Source of the DNA: Corylus avellana
Taxonomy: Eukaryota; Streptophyta; Magnoliopsida; Fagales; Betulaceae
Direction: 5' to 3'
DNA length: 64,000 bases
NCBI RefSeq assembly: GCF_901000735.1
Contig: NC_081543.1
Span: 25,811,515 to 25,875,514, forward strand
Part shown: piece after piece, positions 37,576 through 48,083 of the stretch
Numbering within the stretch: position 1 is the first letter of the stretch
Layout of the letters: each line of letters begins with the position of its first letter
Position numbers and translations under genes: made by a program
Notes under the pieces: generated by a model
Told to the model about the DNA's origin: nothing
What the model saw: only the letters and a program-made list of their open reading frames with translations
The model's database searches: none

Positions 37576-38842
37576 TGGTTGCAGATCACCTATCCAGACT
37601 ACTTCATGAGGAAGAAGGCAATGAGCTTCCATTGAATGAACAGTTTCTAGATGAGCAATTATTTGCAGTTGAGGCCCAACCTCCATGGTATGTAGACATT
37701 GTGCATTACATAACAACCAAGGTTTTTCCTCCAGGTATGTCTGGTCAAGAAAGGAAGAGATTGATGTCTATATCTAGACAATACCATTGGAATGGCCCCT
37801 ATCTGTTCAAATTTTGCCCTGATCAAATCATCAGAAGGTGTGTCTCAGAACAAGAGCATTGGAGCAATGTCATCAGTTTGCTTGTGGAGGACACTTTGGG
37901 GCCAAGAGAACAGCACTTAAGGTATTACAATCTGGTTTCTATTGGCCTAATGTATTTAAGGATGCCTTTTTGTTTTGCAGCTCTTGTGATAGATGCCAAA
38001 GGACAGGTAACAACTCATCCAGAAATCAAATGCCACTGCAAAATAATCTAGTTGTAGAGCTTTTCGATGTTTGGGGTATTGACTTCATGGGACCATTTCC
38101 TAACTCATTCGGTTATGTATATATTCTTGTGGGTGTGGCTTATGTGTCTAAATGGGTCGAGGCTGTCCCCTCAAGGACTAATGATCACAAAGTGGTTGTG
38201 ACGTTTTTGCAGGAAAACATCTTTGCTCGATTTGGAACACCTAGGGCAATCATTAGTGATGGGGGGAGCCACTTTAACAACTATGCCTTTACCTTTTTGA
38301 TGAAGAAGTATGGCATCACTCATAAGGTTGGCACTCCATACCATCCCCAAACTAGTGGCCAAGTGGAGATCAGCAACAAAGAAATTAAAGGTATCCTTGA
38401 AAGAACAGTGAACCCCAATAGGAAGGATTGGTCACTACGCTTAAATGATGCACTATGGGCTTATAGGACTGCTTACAAGACACCTATCGGTATGTCTCCA
38501 TATCGTTTGATTTTTGGAAAAGCATGTCATCTACCAATGAAATTGGAACACAAAGCGTATTGGGCCATCAAGAAGTTTAACTTCGATATGAGGCAAGCTG
38601 GTGACAAGAGGAAGCTCCAACTAAATAAACTGGAGGAACTGAGGCATGATGCATATGAGAATGCCAGGCTCTACAAGGACAGAACTAAAGCATACCATGA
38701 CAAGCAACTGGTCACGAAGGAGTTTCAAGTAGGACATAAGGTTTTGATCTATAACTCAAGATTGAAACCTTTCCCTGCAAAGCTTAAGTCGAGATGGGCT
38801 GGGCCTTGCATTGTCACACAAGTATTTCCTCATGGAGCTTAA
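37576..38842 (+). pseudogene. Element D integrase
   Basis: The first frame (to about 37860) carries [14 protein letters not shown] and PDQIIRRC, then shifts to 37838-38842. That frame has the zinc-binding Cys pair [26 protein letters not shown] and [15 protein letters not shown] (the DDE triad intact), and a C-terminal segment with [13 protein letters not shown] and [16 protein letters not shown]. Apart from the early frameshift it is the best kept integrase in the window. Confidence 0.85.
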
Positions 38843-40672
38843 CCCCCAGACCGACTAGTCCTTCAAAGTCAATGGACACAGAATCAAGCCATACATTGAA
38901 ACAAACTTTGCACCAAGAGATCAAGATTTGGCATCACAAGACTTGGCACTTCAGTCTCTCCAATATGCTGCACCACCATCTGGCGCATCTACTTCTGGAC
39001 AACACTGAGAGGGGACCACCGTCTGGCTGAAGACGTAAAACTTAGTGCTCATGGGAGGCACCCCACAGCATATCCTTTTATTTTGTATTGTTTTACTTTG
39101 TGTTGTGTTTTTATTTTATTTTGGTGTTTTTAGTGTTTTTTATAATTTGTTATGTTGTCCATTCTGTTACTGCGATCGATCGTTCCCAGTGTGCAATCGA
39201 GCGTAGTTCTCCATTTGTAGGTTCAATCGTACTTTGTTAGTGCGATTGAATGCACCATGTGTGCGATCGAGCGCACTTGGGCAGCATCCTATAGTTATCT
39301 TTTTATTTTGTTTTGTTCAATTTTTTATTTAGTTTCAGTTTTGTTCCTTTTTACTTGTTTGTGTGTTTTCGTATTTTGCAGGGATAAGTGTGCTTCACTT
39401 CAAGTTTGGGGGTGTGCTATGAGCCATGCTTTCCAAGATCATATCGACCAGCTCCCAGGTACACTCTTTCCTTTACTTAGACACATTAGGGACAATGTGT
39501 CAATTAAGTTTGGGGGTATGGGCACACATGTTCACACACACTTTGTCCCAAATTTCATGTTGTTTGTTTTGTGTGTTGTTGGTTTATTTGGAAAAAAAAA
39601 AAAAAATTCAATTTTTGCATGTTCATGTTTATCCTAAAATTTTAGGTTGATCTAAAAAAATTGTGATTTGAATTCATCAGTGAGCTTAAAATTTTGAACA
39701 CATGATCCGATGAGTGAATCTGTTAGTTTGGTTACTTGTTTAGGACTGTTGAAAAATCACATGTTTGATCTAAGTACTCAAGCACATTAGCACATAATTT
39801 GTGAGGAATGACATGAGGTCTGATATGTGTGTTTTTACATCTTGGATGAAATTGGATGACTTATTAGATGACACTTTTGGCATATTTGAAAAAGAAAAAA
39901 AAAAGGAAAAGTGAAATAAATGATCATTGATGGCTTTTCACTGAGTAACTGGACCTCTTGCCTCAAAGCATTGAGTGTTCACGTCAAAAGGTGAAAAATT
40001 TGGATTGGTTCAATGTCATGGTTAGTTGGTTTTGTATCCTTTTTGACTCGAGTTAGTAAGTTCTTAGGAGTGTCTCTACACCTAATGCCCTAAAACCATC
40101 TGGTTTGGGAGTCATTGACTTAACACTCACTACAAGGGTCAAATAGAAAGCTTAAAGGAACCAACATTGCACAACCTGACCAAAGAAAAAAAAAAAAAAA
40201 GATATGCCCTTGTGTCATTCTAATAGGAATTTCAGTGAAGTCTGAGATAAAGAGACATTGCATATTGGAAAGATTTGGAAGCCTCACAATTTTGTACTAA
40301 TTCACTGTACACAAATTTTCAAAATTGTGATGATTTAGCATGTCCTTTATAAGTAATTGTACTTTGAGATTCCAATTCATTGTGAAGATGGAGTTCTTCT
40401 TTTTAAGCTTACTAATGAATGAAAATCATGATCTTGAAGTAATGCTTAAATTTTTAGAATAACATGAATTGTGCATGATGTTTGTGGGTAGCATTACTGG
40501 AAAACCCTCACGAGACTTCACTCGTCCACTAGGGAACTCCTAGTGGTTTAAAAGGCTTGTTGCATACGCTAAATGCAATCGTACATCCCATGAAAAATGG
40601 ATTTATCTTTTGTCTTCTGTTTTTTTTCATTCCTGTTTTCAGTTTTGTATTGCTAAGGGACTAGCAATATGT
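38843..40672 (+). mobile_element. Element D 3' noncoding region
   Basis: No env-like reading frame is present. It holds a CpG-rich motif cluster (39171-39278) and two polypurine-like copies, AAGTTTGGGGGTGTG at 39402-39416 and TTAAGTTTGGGGGTATG at 39504-39520, the latter just after ATTAGGGACAATG. The rest is AT-rich sequence homologous in style to the Y 3' region. Confidence 0.7.
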
Positions 40673-40685
40673 AAGTTTGGGGGTG
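40673..40685 (+). other. Polypurine tract of element D
   Basis: AAGTTTGGGGGTG lies immediately before the LTR start TGATAAGTGC. Confidence 0.8.
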
Positions 40686-40918
40686 TGATAAGTGCTAAAA
40701 TATTCATATTTTCAGCCCTTAACTTGCATGTTTTAATCCTTTGGTTTTAATTAATTAGGACATTTTAATTCCTTTTTGTGTTTTTCATACTTTTACAGGC
40801 TTTTGGAAGAAAATGAAATAAAACTAGGTGATTTGGGCTCAAAGAGAAAAGATGGAGAAAATAGGAGCTCCCTCACACTGCGCAGTACCTGAGAAGACAC
40901 AGCACAAAGCAGGCCAGG

Positions 40919-41005
40919 AGCGATCGAGTGCATGTCAGAAGAAGGATCGATCGCAGACCTGTGATCGAGCGCACATGAGCTGTGATCGATCGCATCCGTG
41001 CGCAT
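40919..41005 (+). promoter_or_regulatory. CpG-rich GATCGAGCGCA motif array in D U3
   Basis: Copies include GCGATCGAGTGCAT, GGATCGATCGCAG, TGATCGAGCGCACAT and TGATCGATCGCAT, about 130 bp upstream of the TATA box. They match the Y U3 array at 18391-18545. Confidence 0.5.
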
Positions 41006-41132
41006 GAGACATACCAAGTGGCGGCCAGGTTGTCATTCTTTCCATATTAGGGTTTTCCAACTTCCAATTGTAATAGGTCTCAAAACCCTATGAAATCCCT
41101 AGGTTTACTACTTTGTCTAGGACTTCTAAAAC

Positions 41133-41143
41133 CTATAAATAGA
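41133..41143 (+). promoter_or_regulatory. TATA box of the D LTR
   Basis: CTATAAATAGA lies downstream of the CpG motif array; the Y LTR has the same core. Confidence 0.55.
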
Positions 41144-41533
41144 CCCTTAAGCCTCTAGAATTGAGATGCCTTGTAAGCAGAAGAAGAGGAGCTCTTGAAG
41201 TTCAAGTCTCGGGTGTATTCTTTTATTTTATTTTATGAAGATGTTTAACATTAATTTTATGTGTAGCTAAATTATTTAGTAGGGCTAGATTGAAGCCCTT
41301 GTTATGTTTATTTAATATTTCAATATTGGCACCTTTGTGACGATTTTGTTATGATATCTAACTTGATTAATACCTAGTTTCATGAATTCCTCATATGTGT
41401 GTGCCTGATCAACATGTGCATGTGGTATAGACTAGTTAGTTAGATCAATTTGGATGATCGAGTCCTGGATTTAACATAAGTAACAAAAGTAATCCACACC
41501 GGGGTTCTTGAGTTAATCAACATGGGGAACCGG

Positions 41534-41800
41534 GAGTAGACACCCATGCCCTAGGCCTCATGATTTCTACAGATTTATGCTTTTTTAAATAACAACTTTG
41601 TAGACACCCATGCGAAATCCTTTAAGAAAGAAAAGAATTAGAGTAGACACCCATGCCTAATTCGTTGCTTAGGGAAATCAATAGCTTAAGGAGTAGACAC
41701 CGATGCCCTTAGGTTGACGAACATTAAATATTCATAACATGATCAAAACATTGGCATATTGGTATATTAACTAAATATAATTAGAAGTAGATATCAAAGC
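41534..41800 (+). repeat. AGTAGACACCCATGC motif cluster in the D LTR
   Basis: Clear copies lie at 41534-41550, 41600-41613, 41641-41656 and 41691-41707, with a degenerate one near 41785. Spacing between the shared TAG cores is 64, 43 and 50 bp. The X LTR has a matching cluster at 49101-49280 with spacing 72, 42 and 50. Confidence 0.7.
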
Positions 41801-41838
41801 CCTACCTTTTTATTATTGTCAACTTAACCCAATCTTTG

Positions 41839-41938
41839 NNNNNNNNNNNNNNNNNNNNNNNNNNNNNNNNNNNNNNNNNNNNNNNNNNNNNNNNNNNNNN
41901 NNNNNNNNNNNNNNNNNNNNNNNNNNNNNNNNNNNNNN
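41839..41938. other. Assembly gap, 100 N
   Basis: It separates the D LTR from the truncated GH9 gene; the two are not evidently adjacent in nature. Confidence 0.99.
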
Positions 41939-43095
41939 AGAAAGGGCAAGAAGCCTGGTAAGATCCTCTATACTTGTCCGCAAATTCAAACAGCTGAAAA
42001 ACATGTTTAATGAGTTAGATGGAACTTTTTCAAAGAGCTTTTTCTACATGAGTAATGAAGTTAGATTAATTGTGCTCCTTACTGATCGGGAATGGCTTAG
42101 TAGCCTCCTTGAATAATTTCCATCAACCCCTTCGAAGACGATTGAGGCTGCAGAAAGAGCAGCGGCAGCCTCAGCAGCTGCCTCAGTGCCTGGAGAGTTG
42201 GAAGTGATCTTGTAGAGATTTCGTGGGGTGTCCATGTCTTCGGGACGCTCCCAACACTGGTGATCCGAATTACCATCTCCCACCTACAAAGACAATGTTA
42301 AAATATTAATTAAATGATTACATTTATTATTTTTTTATAATTAGCTTGACTTTGTCTAAATATAAAAATCTATTACAGAAATCTGTAGCTTTCATGGTGA
42401 AAATTTGCTTGAGAAACTAAGTTAATTGGGATGCAGCAAATTATAGAAGAAAGAAAAAGACCTGAGTATAAAGAGTGGTGGGAGAAGTGTGAGATCTCAA
42501 TATAAAGTTAGTGCCCCAGCGGATTGCAGTGTGGAGGTGGCAAAGTTGGTTGACAGAAGATATCTCATTCTTGTACTCAATTGCTGCCCAGCTCAACAAG
42601 CTGACAGTAAATGCCATTGGCCATCCAAATTTGACGTTGTCAGCTGCATCATAGTATCCTCCGATCAAATTCACCTGTCGAAAGCACACCCCCAAAGTGT
42701 CAAAAACCATGATCATATATATGTGTGTGTGTGTGTGTTGATTTTACCTTTTTTAATTTGTTGCTAATTTCATCCATGTTTTTTTAATTTCTTTAGCATG
42801 TTATGAAAAGGATATTGTTTTTCACGTTAATTAATGTTAAGGTGAATGAATTTCATACATGATCAGGGTTGCCATCAGAGACTGCAGAGTCTCCCCTCCA
42901 CTTTGCTCTCTGGCTTGCTGGCAAGTTTCCTGAGCGTTGCCCTTCAAAGAATAAGATAGCTTTGCCAAGGGCATCTTTATAGTGAAAAGCAGAAGAGCAC
43001 AATCCTTGTTCCTCAACAGCTAACCCATTAATCTGACTAGCCAAGACATGCCACAACAAGAACAGTCCCGTGAGTAGTACTCCACCATGCTCCAT
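41939..43095 (-). CDS. GH9 endo-1,4-beta-glucanase, N-terminal half (cut by gap)
   Basis: Four exons in phase: 43095-42859, 42674-42462, 42283-42083 and 41993-41939 (gap). They encode 235 residues of a family-9 glycosyl hydrolase that is usually near 500. A hydrophobic signal peptide (about 1-25, [13 protein letters not shown]) points to secretion to the wall. [19 protein letters not shown] is the N-terminal catalytic motif; the Asp pair is kept, although most members read [17 protein letters not shown] and [12 protein letters not shown] follow family order. The start at 43095 is preferred to an upstream ATG at 43134 because the TATA box at 43146-43152 leaves no room for the latter. The family cuts beta-1,4-glucans such as amorphous cellulose. 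The C-terminal half, including the second catalytic region, is missing here. Confidence 0.88.
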
Positions 43096-43145
43096 TGTAT
43101 CTGACTCTTCTGGACCTGCATGCAGAGGGTGCACTTGAGCTTAGC

Positions 43146-43152
43146 ATTTATA
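43146..43152 (-). promoter_or_regulatory. TATA box of the GH9 gene (left copy)
   Basis: TATAAAT on the minus strand lies about 50 bp upstream of the chosen ATG. The right copy has the same box at 63654-63660. Confidence 0.6.
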
Positions 43153-43268
43153 GAGCCAATGTTGCTAGGACCTAATCAGGATATTAATGAAAGTTACCTA
43201 GCTTAGAGCATGCTTGATTCACAAGAATAGACCTAGATAGCTATTCCGTAATTTGGTTGGGCCACTTA

Positions 43269-43515
43269 GAGCGTGTTTGAGATTCCATTAGAAAGCTTAA
43301 AAAACATTTTTAGTACTTATAAGTACTAAAAAAAAAGTGCTGGTCTGTTTGGTTAAATATTTCAAAAGTACTTATTTGATTTTATTTTTTATTTTTTCTT
43401 TTTTACTTTAAAAATGATGAAATCGTACTTTCGAAAAAAAAAAAAGGCTTTTTTAAAAAAGCTATTTTTAACTTTAAAAGCTTATTTCCTAACGCAATCA
43501 CAAATATTCTCTTAG
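43269..43515. mobile_element. Possible MITE upstream of GH9 (left copy)
   Basis: Imperfect inverted ends share TTTGWGATTSCRTTAG near 43277 and 43488 (reverse), with poly-A and AGCTTTT/AAAAGCT stretches inside. The counterpart is about 63290-63530. No target duplication was identified. Confidence 0.35.
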
Positions 43516-44240
43516 AAATAACTATTCTCTTAAATGAATATTCATCTCAAAAAGTAGTAGAGATCCTCCAAGAATCGGATAGCTTTAAAAATAATATTCC
43601 AAAAAATCTATTTTTTTTTCTCAGTAATAGTATTTAAATATGATTCTATTTTGGTTAAAAAAAATTTGGTCATTCATGTGTTGTTACTAAAACCAATAAA
43701 TAGAAATGATAATTCTATTACACGTGTAGTTTCTTATACTTCTGGTAATACTCTTTCTTATTCTCAAATAATAATCATTCCAGTGTAACATTTCCTTACT
43801 ATGTATTAACTAGATGCCTATATATCAAGATGGGTATAAGTTTGTCAATTCGAGTAAAAAATAAGATGTCACAGAGATTACAATAATCATGACAGCAAGA
43901 TACTTGTAACCACTCCACTACGTCATTAGCTTCAATCATTCTCATTTTTAGGGTGCTATATTTGATACTATACGTAGTGTACACGTAATTGCTTCAAAGC
44001 TCACCCCTAAAATCTCTATATCGTGATATATATAGTCAATAAGTAAAATTCAACATATAATTTTTTTTTTAATTAAAATAAAAGTTAAATTTCAAAGATA
44101 ATGTTAAAATTCTAGACTTTTGTTGATAGCATGTGAATTGGAAAAACGGTAACTTAATTATCTTCCATTGAACCATTGAAGTGGAATATATATGTAGAAC
44201 ATAGTAGCTAGGTAACCGCTTGAATATGTATGGCTTGTTA
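43516..44240. other. AT-rich flank between GH9 and the composite element (left)
   Basis: No gene is supported. The short frame at 43799-43984 is present in the mirror copy but has no recognisable domain. Confidence 0.4.
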
Positions 44241-44242
44241 TT

Positions 44243-44540
44243 GTTAGAATATACGGAAATATTTCATATATTTCATATTTGATTGATATTGAAATATTCT
44301 ATTCCCAATAGAACATTTCAATATTACCTAAATAGAGTTCCTAAGGAGTAGCTCAATCAGCTGTGGACCACGCCTCGTGAAGTAGAGATCACTAGTTCGA
44401 ATCTCCCTTACCTCTTCTCTTGTGTGGACATGTCAAATATATATATATATATATATAAACTAAATGGAGGCGAATATTTTAATGCCAATCAAATATAGGA
44501 TATATGAAAAATATAATATATTTTCTATATATATATATTC
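44243..44540. mobile_element. Composite: inverted-repeat element enclosing a SINE-like unit (left)
   Basis: The outer arms (about 44250-44300 and 44470-44535) are imperfect inverted repeats sharing TTTCATATAT and ATATTTGATTG. Inside, 44345-44410 resembles a tRNA head with an A-box-like TAGCTCAATCAGCTG (44349-44363) and a B-box-like AGTTCGAATCTC (44394-44405), followed by a (TA)n tail. This is typical of a tRNA-derived SINE. The mirror copy is about 62222-62530. Confidence 0.5.
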
Positions 44541-44661
44541 CTAAGAGTTTTCACTATTACAGCTAACAAATAAAGAAAGATATTACAAGATGACATCATT
44601 GGGTCTTGCGAGTTTGGAAAAAGGGATGCTAGTCTTAATATGAAAAAGTCACTTAATAAGA

Positions 44662-44817
44662 AAAATTCAAACAATCATACTCACAATTTACTTCTTCTAT
44701 CCCTAGCTATGGAGGAAAAAGTCACTTAATAAGAAAAAGCGTTTTCTTATTAAGTGACTTTTTCCTCCATAGCTAGGGATAGAAGAAGTAAATTGTGAGT
44801 ATGATTGTTTGAATTTT
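44662..44817. repeat. Perfect palindrome, 76-bp arms with 4-bp loop (left)
   Basis: Arms 44662-44737 and 44742-44817 are exact reverse complements separated by AGCG. A further copy of the core AAAAAGTCACTTAATAAG lies just upstream at about 44643. Transcribed, it would form a long perfect hairpin. Confidence 0.9.
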
Positions 44818-47118
44818 GTCTAAAATATAAAACAATGGCCATTTAGAGTTCACATACTAAGTATACTGTCTTGAATACCTTTATGATAATAAAACAAATA
44901 ATAAAAATAATAAAATAATAAAAAAAAATCCTAAAAGAGTCTATAATTTACTGACGGATCATTAATTACAGAAATCTAATCAATTATATTGGGAAAATAA
45001 GCTTTACTAGTTTGTGCCAAATAATATTATATTAATTTATTTTATTGAGACCTTATAATTCAAGGTAGTACTCCGACAGACCGGGCCTTACTTCTTGTAG
45101 CTGTCTCTAATTAAGCAAGTGAAACCCTGGGCAAGCTCGTTGCCCTATTGCCCGGAATCCCACTATGATATTACTCCATGTGAGATTCTGTCATGCTGCA
45201 GGCATGATATTTCTATCTACTACAACCATCATATTTCCGCTAGCCATGTGAGATTAGATGAAATGGAGGGCTAATATTATAAAACGATTATATTAGCTCG
45301 TAACACATAAATTTTTACATTTGTTTAGACTGTTAAATAAAATGGAAGGATCAAATTGTAGAATATGATTAGAATCTCATATTTTTAAAAATATGAAGGA
45401 ATCTCAATTAAACTAGGTGAATTATTCCATCTCATCACATGGGAAATTCTAACAAGTCTTAATCCTCCCTGAATACACACCTTGCATCACATCACATGGG
45501 GAATTCCAAAAAGTTAACAGTCCTCCCTACGAATACACAACACACAAACACACACGCAATCCCAACAGAAGATGCCATTCATTCCACCCTTCGAGATTTA
45601 TGTCCAATTAGCTTTGTCTCGTTTGGGCATATGCTTGTTAGCAATGAGCTACGGTTCTTTCACATGGGAAGGATTATTCTTGTAATCTATGGCGAGCCTT
45701 TCACATGCACCACATTTCCTCCCATGGAGCCAAATTCAAAACAATAACTGAGAACTTTCTCCTCTTCAATTCATATATACCTACTCTGCGGGGTGAAACA
45801 AATGAGGTAACTTTGATTGGGTTGACCGTTGATCAAACCATATAATCTATATGGGCTTGTATGGTTAAAATTCATTTTTTAGCCTTCCTTTTTTGCTCTT
45901 TTTGTTTCTAACTTCTTTTTTTTTTGATCATATATGCATTCACAAACGCATCTATTAAGAATCTAGCTAGTAGTAGTATAAGATATTATATATCCACGAG
46001 ATGTCAAGAAAGTCCAAATTTTGCAACTTTTAGATAGGGCTGGAAATTTTTTATCCTATACAAATTTAATGCAAAATTAGCATGTTAAAGTTAAGGGCTT
46101 TAACCCGTTTAATTAAATGTGACACTTATGGTTGACCTATATAGTCTTATATATATATATATATATATAATATGTATTGACACGACTCAAACCCGACTCA
46201 TAACATAAGGGTTGACAATTTTTGACATAACCCGCGAACATGATACAAATTGTATTCGACATGAAATTAATTAGCTAGTTGAAGTTGAAGTTGAAGGGTC
46301 TGACCAATTTAATTAAATGGGTTGGGTCATAATTGACTTATGTATATAGTCTTAATTATATCCATGCCTCGACACAACTTGAACATGACACGCGATAAGG
46401 CAATTCCAAACATTTGGGCAAATTCATTGGACAAAAGAAAAGAAGGTTCTATATATATGGATAACATATATGAAACCTGTATATAGTCGATATATATATA
46501 GTATTCCAACTAAATAATTCAGTTAGATCAATTATTTTCCAAAAATCTTCGAATGCGAGCATGGGTGCAGAATGTATTGTTTGTTTGTTCTTTTTATTTT
46601 TATATGTTAGCCATCCCCTATCTCGTAGTTTGGTCACTATTATACTAGATAAATTAAGTGTTGCATTTATTAATCTTTAATATGCTAGTCTCAAATATTG
46701 TTTTTTTTTTTTTTTTGAAAATACATAATTTCAGGAACAATTCACGTATTAATTATTTTAATGCAATGAAAAATTAATGCGGAATAAAGTATATATTTTA
46801 AGCATTGTACATAATTATTAATATATAATCTATAACTTTATTTCATATGGTCTATTCAAACCATTAAGTACTCCTTTTCGATAAGGTTTGCATTGTTTAG
46901 TGAGACTACTTTAGTGCTTTACTTGTTAAACCCCAAGCATGCTTTACATGTTAACCCAAGCATGCTTTACAAGCGTTATTAAAAGACATAAAAGATTCTA
47001 AATTCATTCTTGTAACCCTGATTTATTTGCTAACAAATCTGAGATAAGTGCATTAAAACGTTTAATGGTGTGTGCTTCAAGACTGTTTTGTCATTTGAAA
47101 CAACTCTTCAAAGTCTTT
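44818..47118. other. Intergenic flank, left arm of the inverted duplication
   Basis: AT-rich with a (TA)n run near 46150. It matches 59708-61980 in reverse. A reading frame at 45496-45747 is discussed separately. No RNA gene is recognised. Confidence 0.45.
45496..45747 (+). other. Unassigned 83-codon reading frame (left)
   Basis: It opens with ATGGGGAATTCC and stays open with one or two changes in the mirror copy at 61054-61305. No domain, signal peptide or homologue is recognised. Because the two copies are nearly identical throughout, conservation says little; probably not a gene. Confidence 0.12.
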
Positions 47119-47123
47119 AGTTT
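47119..47123. other. Target site duplication of element X (AGTTT), 5' side
   Basis: AGTTT directly precedes the X LTR start TGATAATAGC. The same pentamer follows the X 3' LTR end (AAACT on plus at 13065-13069 and 22675-22679). Confidence 0.7.
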
Positions 47124-47283
47124 TGATAATAGCTTAAAAGTGTATATTTTTTCTATTAAAATAAACATTATTAGACTATGTTCTATTTTAATTCATATAT
47201 TTTAGATTCAATTGTGGAATAGTATTCAATTATTGATATTGAGCTTGAATAATGTATTAATACAAGAAATCATCTTTTGTAGG

Positions 47284-47621
47284 CAATGGCGGAGCCACGT
47301 TACTCACGGCACCCCCAAGGATTTAAATTTTTTTTTTTTTTTTTTTTTTAACCCAAGGCACCCTCAAAATAAAAAATTAAAAAAAAAAAAAAAAATCTTG
47401 TCACAATTTTACCTACCCATTACCTAAGACACAGCAACCCTTCTCCCGCACACTCCCATTTAACCCATGGCAATTTGAGCACATATTTATGAACTTTTAT
47501 AGATATTTTTTGTGATGCATATATTGTGTGAATTACAAAATTTTTAGGATGAAAAAAAATTTTAAGATTCCAAAAAAATTTTAGCTACACCCCCAATATA
47601 AAATGACTGGCTTCGCCACTG
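47284..47621. mobile_element. 338-bp hAT MITE with 8-bp TSD in X 5' LTR
   Basis: The ends CAATGGCGGAGCCA and TGGCTTCGCCACTG are near-perfect inverted repeats. They are flanked by identical 8-mers TTTGTAGG (47276-47283 and 47622-47629). The mirror LTR at about 59535-59560 has the uninterrupted site, and so, with one or two base changes, do the LTRs near 15765 and 24715. No coding capacity; it has poly-T and poly-A tracts. Confidence 0.9.
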
Positions 47622-48083
47622 TTTGTAGGAATCAATAGAATTTGTAGCAATTGGAAAAGCAAAAGAAAAGAAAAAAAAAAAAATAGAAGAAAGAAGAAAG
47701 CAGGCAACAAGGACTTACATATGAGATTTTGTCTCATATATACATATATCACGTGGGACCTCTAACAAAGAAAGAAAACCAAAAAGAGAGGAAAGCAAGA
47801 AGCCATACGTCGAAATCAAAATAAAAGAAAGGAAGAGTCAAGGTGGGGCCCAAATTGGAGTGCAACAAAAGAGAATAATATTGGTGGACTTGCAGCAAAC
47901 GTAAAGGAGGAGCTGAAGGGAAAGATTGAAGAGCAACAATTAATGACGCTACGTGGACAGAAAAAAATGAAAGGGGAAGTTAAAGTGGGACCCAATCGTA
48001 GAGCGCATGGGCGGTAGAAACCTAAAAGAACAAAAGCTCTTTTCCTTTTTATAAAAGGAAGAGAGAGGTGGAGCCAGGTGCAT

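Larger units (their letters stand above)
40686..41838 (+). mobile_element. 3' LTR of Athila element D, cut by a gap
   Basis: It starts TGATAAGTGCTAAAATATTC right after the polypurine tract. It holds CpG motifs (40919-41005), a TATA box (41133-41143), and four to five copies of AGTAGACACCCATGC (41534-41800). The 3' end lies in the gap at 41839. Its distal half resembles the X LTR, including the CCTCATATG and CTTAGGTTGAC blocks. Confidence 0.8.

Noticed and set aside
38843..40672. Env-like gene of an Athila endogenous retrovirus
   Set aside because: No long frame, signal peptide or membrane segment is found between integrase and the polypurine tract in D, Y or X.
42489..42767. 92-codon plus-strand frame
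   Set aside because: It is the antisense shadow of GH9 exon 2 and its neighbouring intron.
43095..43134. Upstream ATG of GH9 adding 13 residues ([13 protein letters not shown])
   Set aside because: It lies only about 12 bp from the TATA box, upstream of the likely transcription start, and would bury the signal peptide.
44345..44410. Functional tRNA gene
   Set aside because: Only the A- and B-box regions are tRNA-like; no paired acceptor stem or convincing anticodon arm is seen, and it is followed by a (TA)n tail. SINE-like is the better reading.
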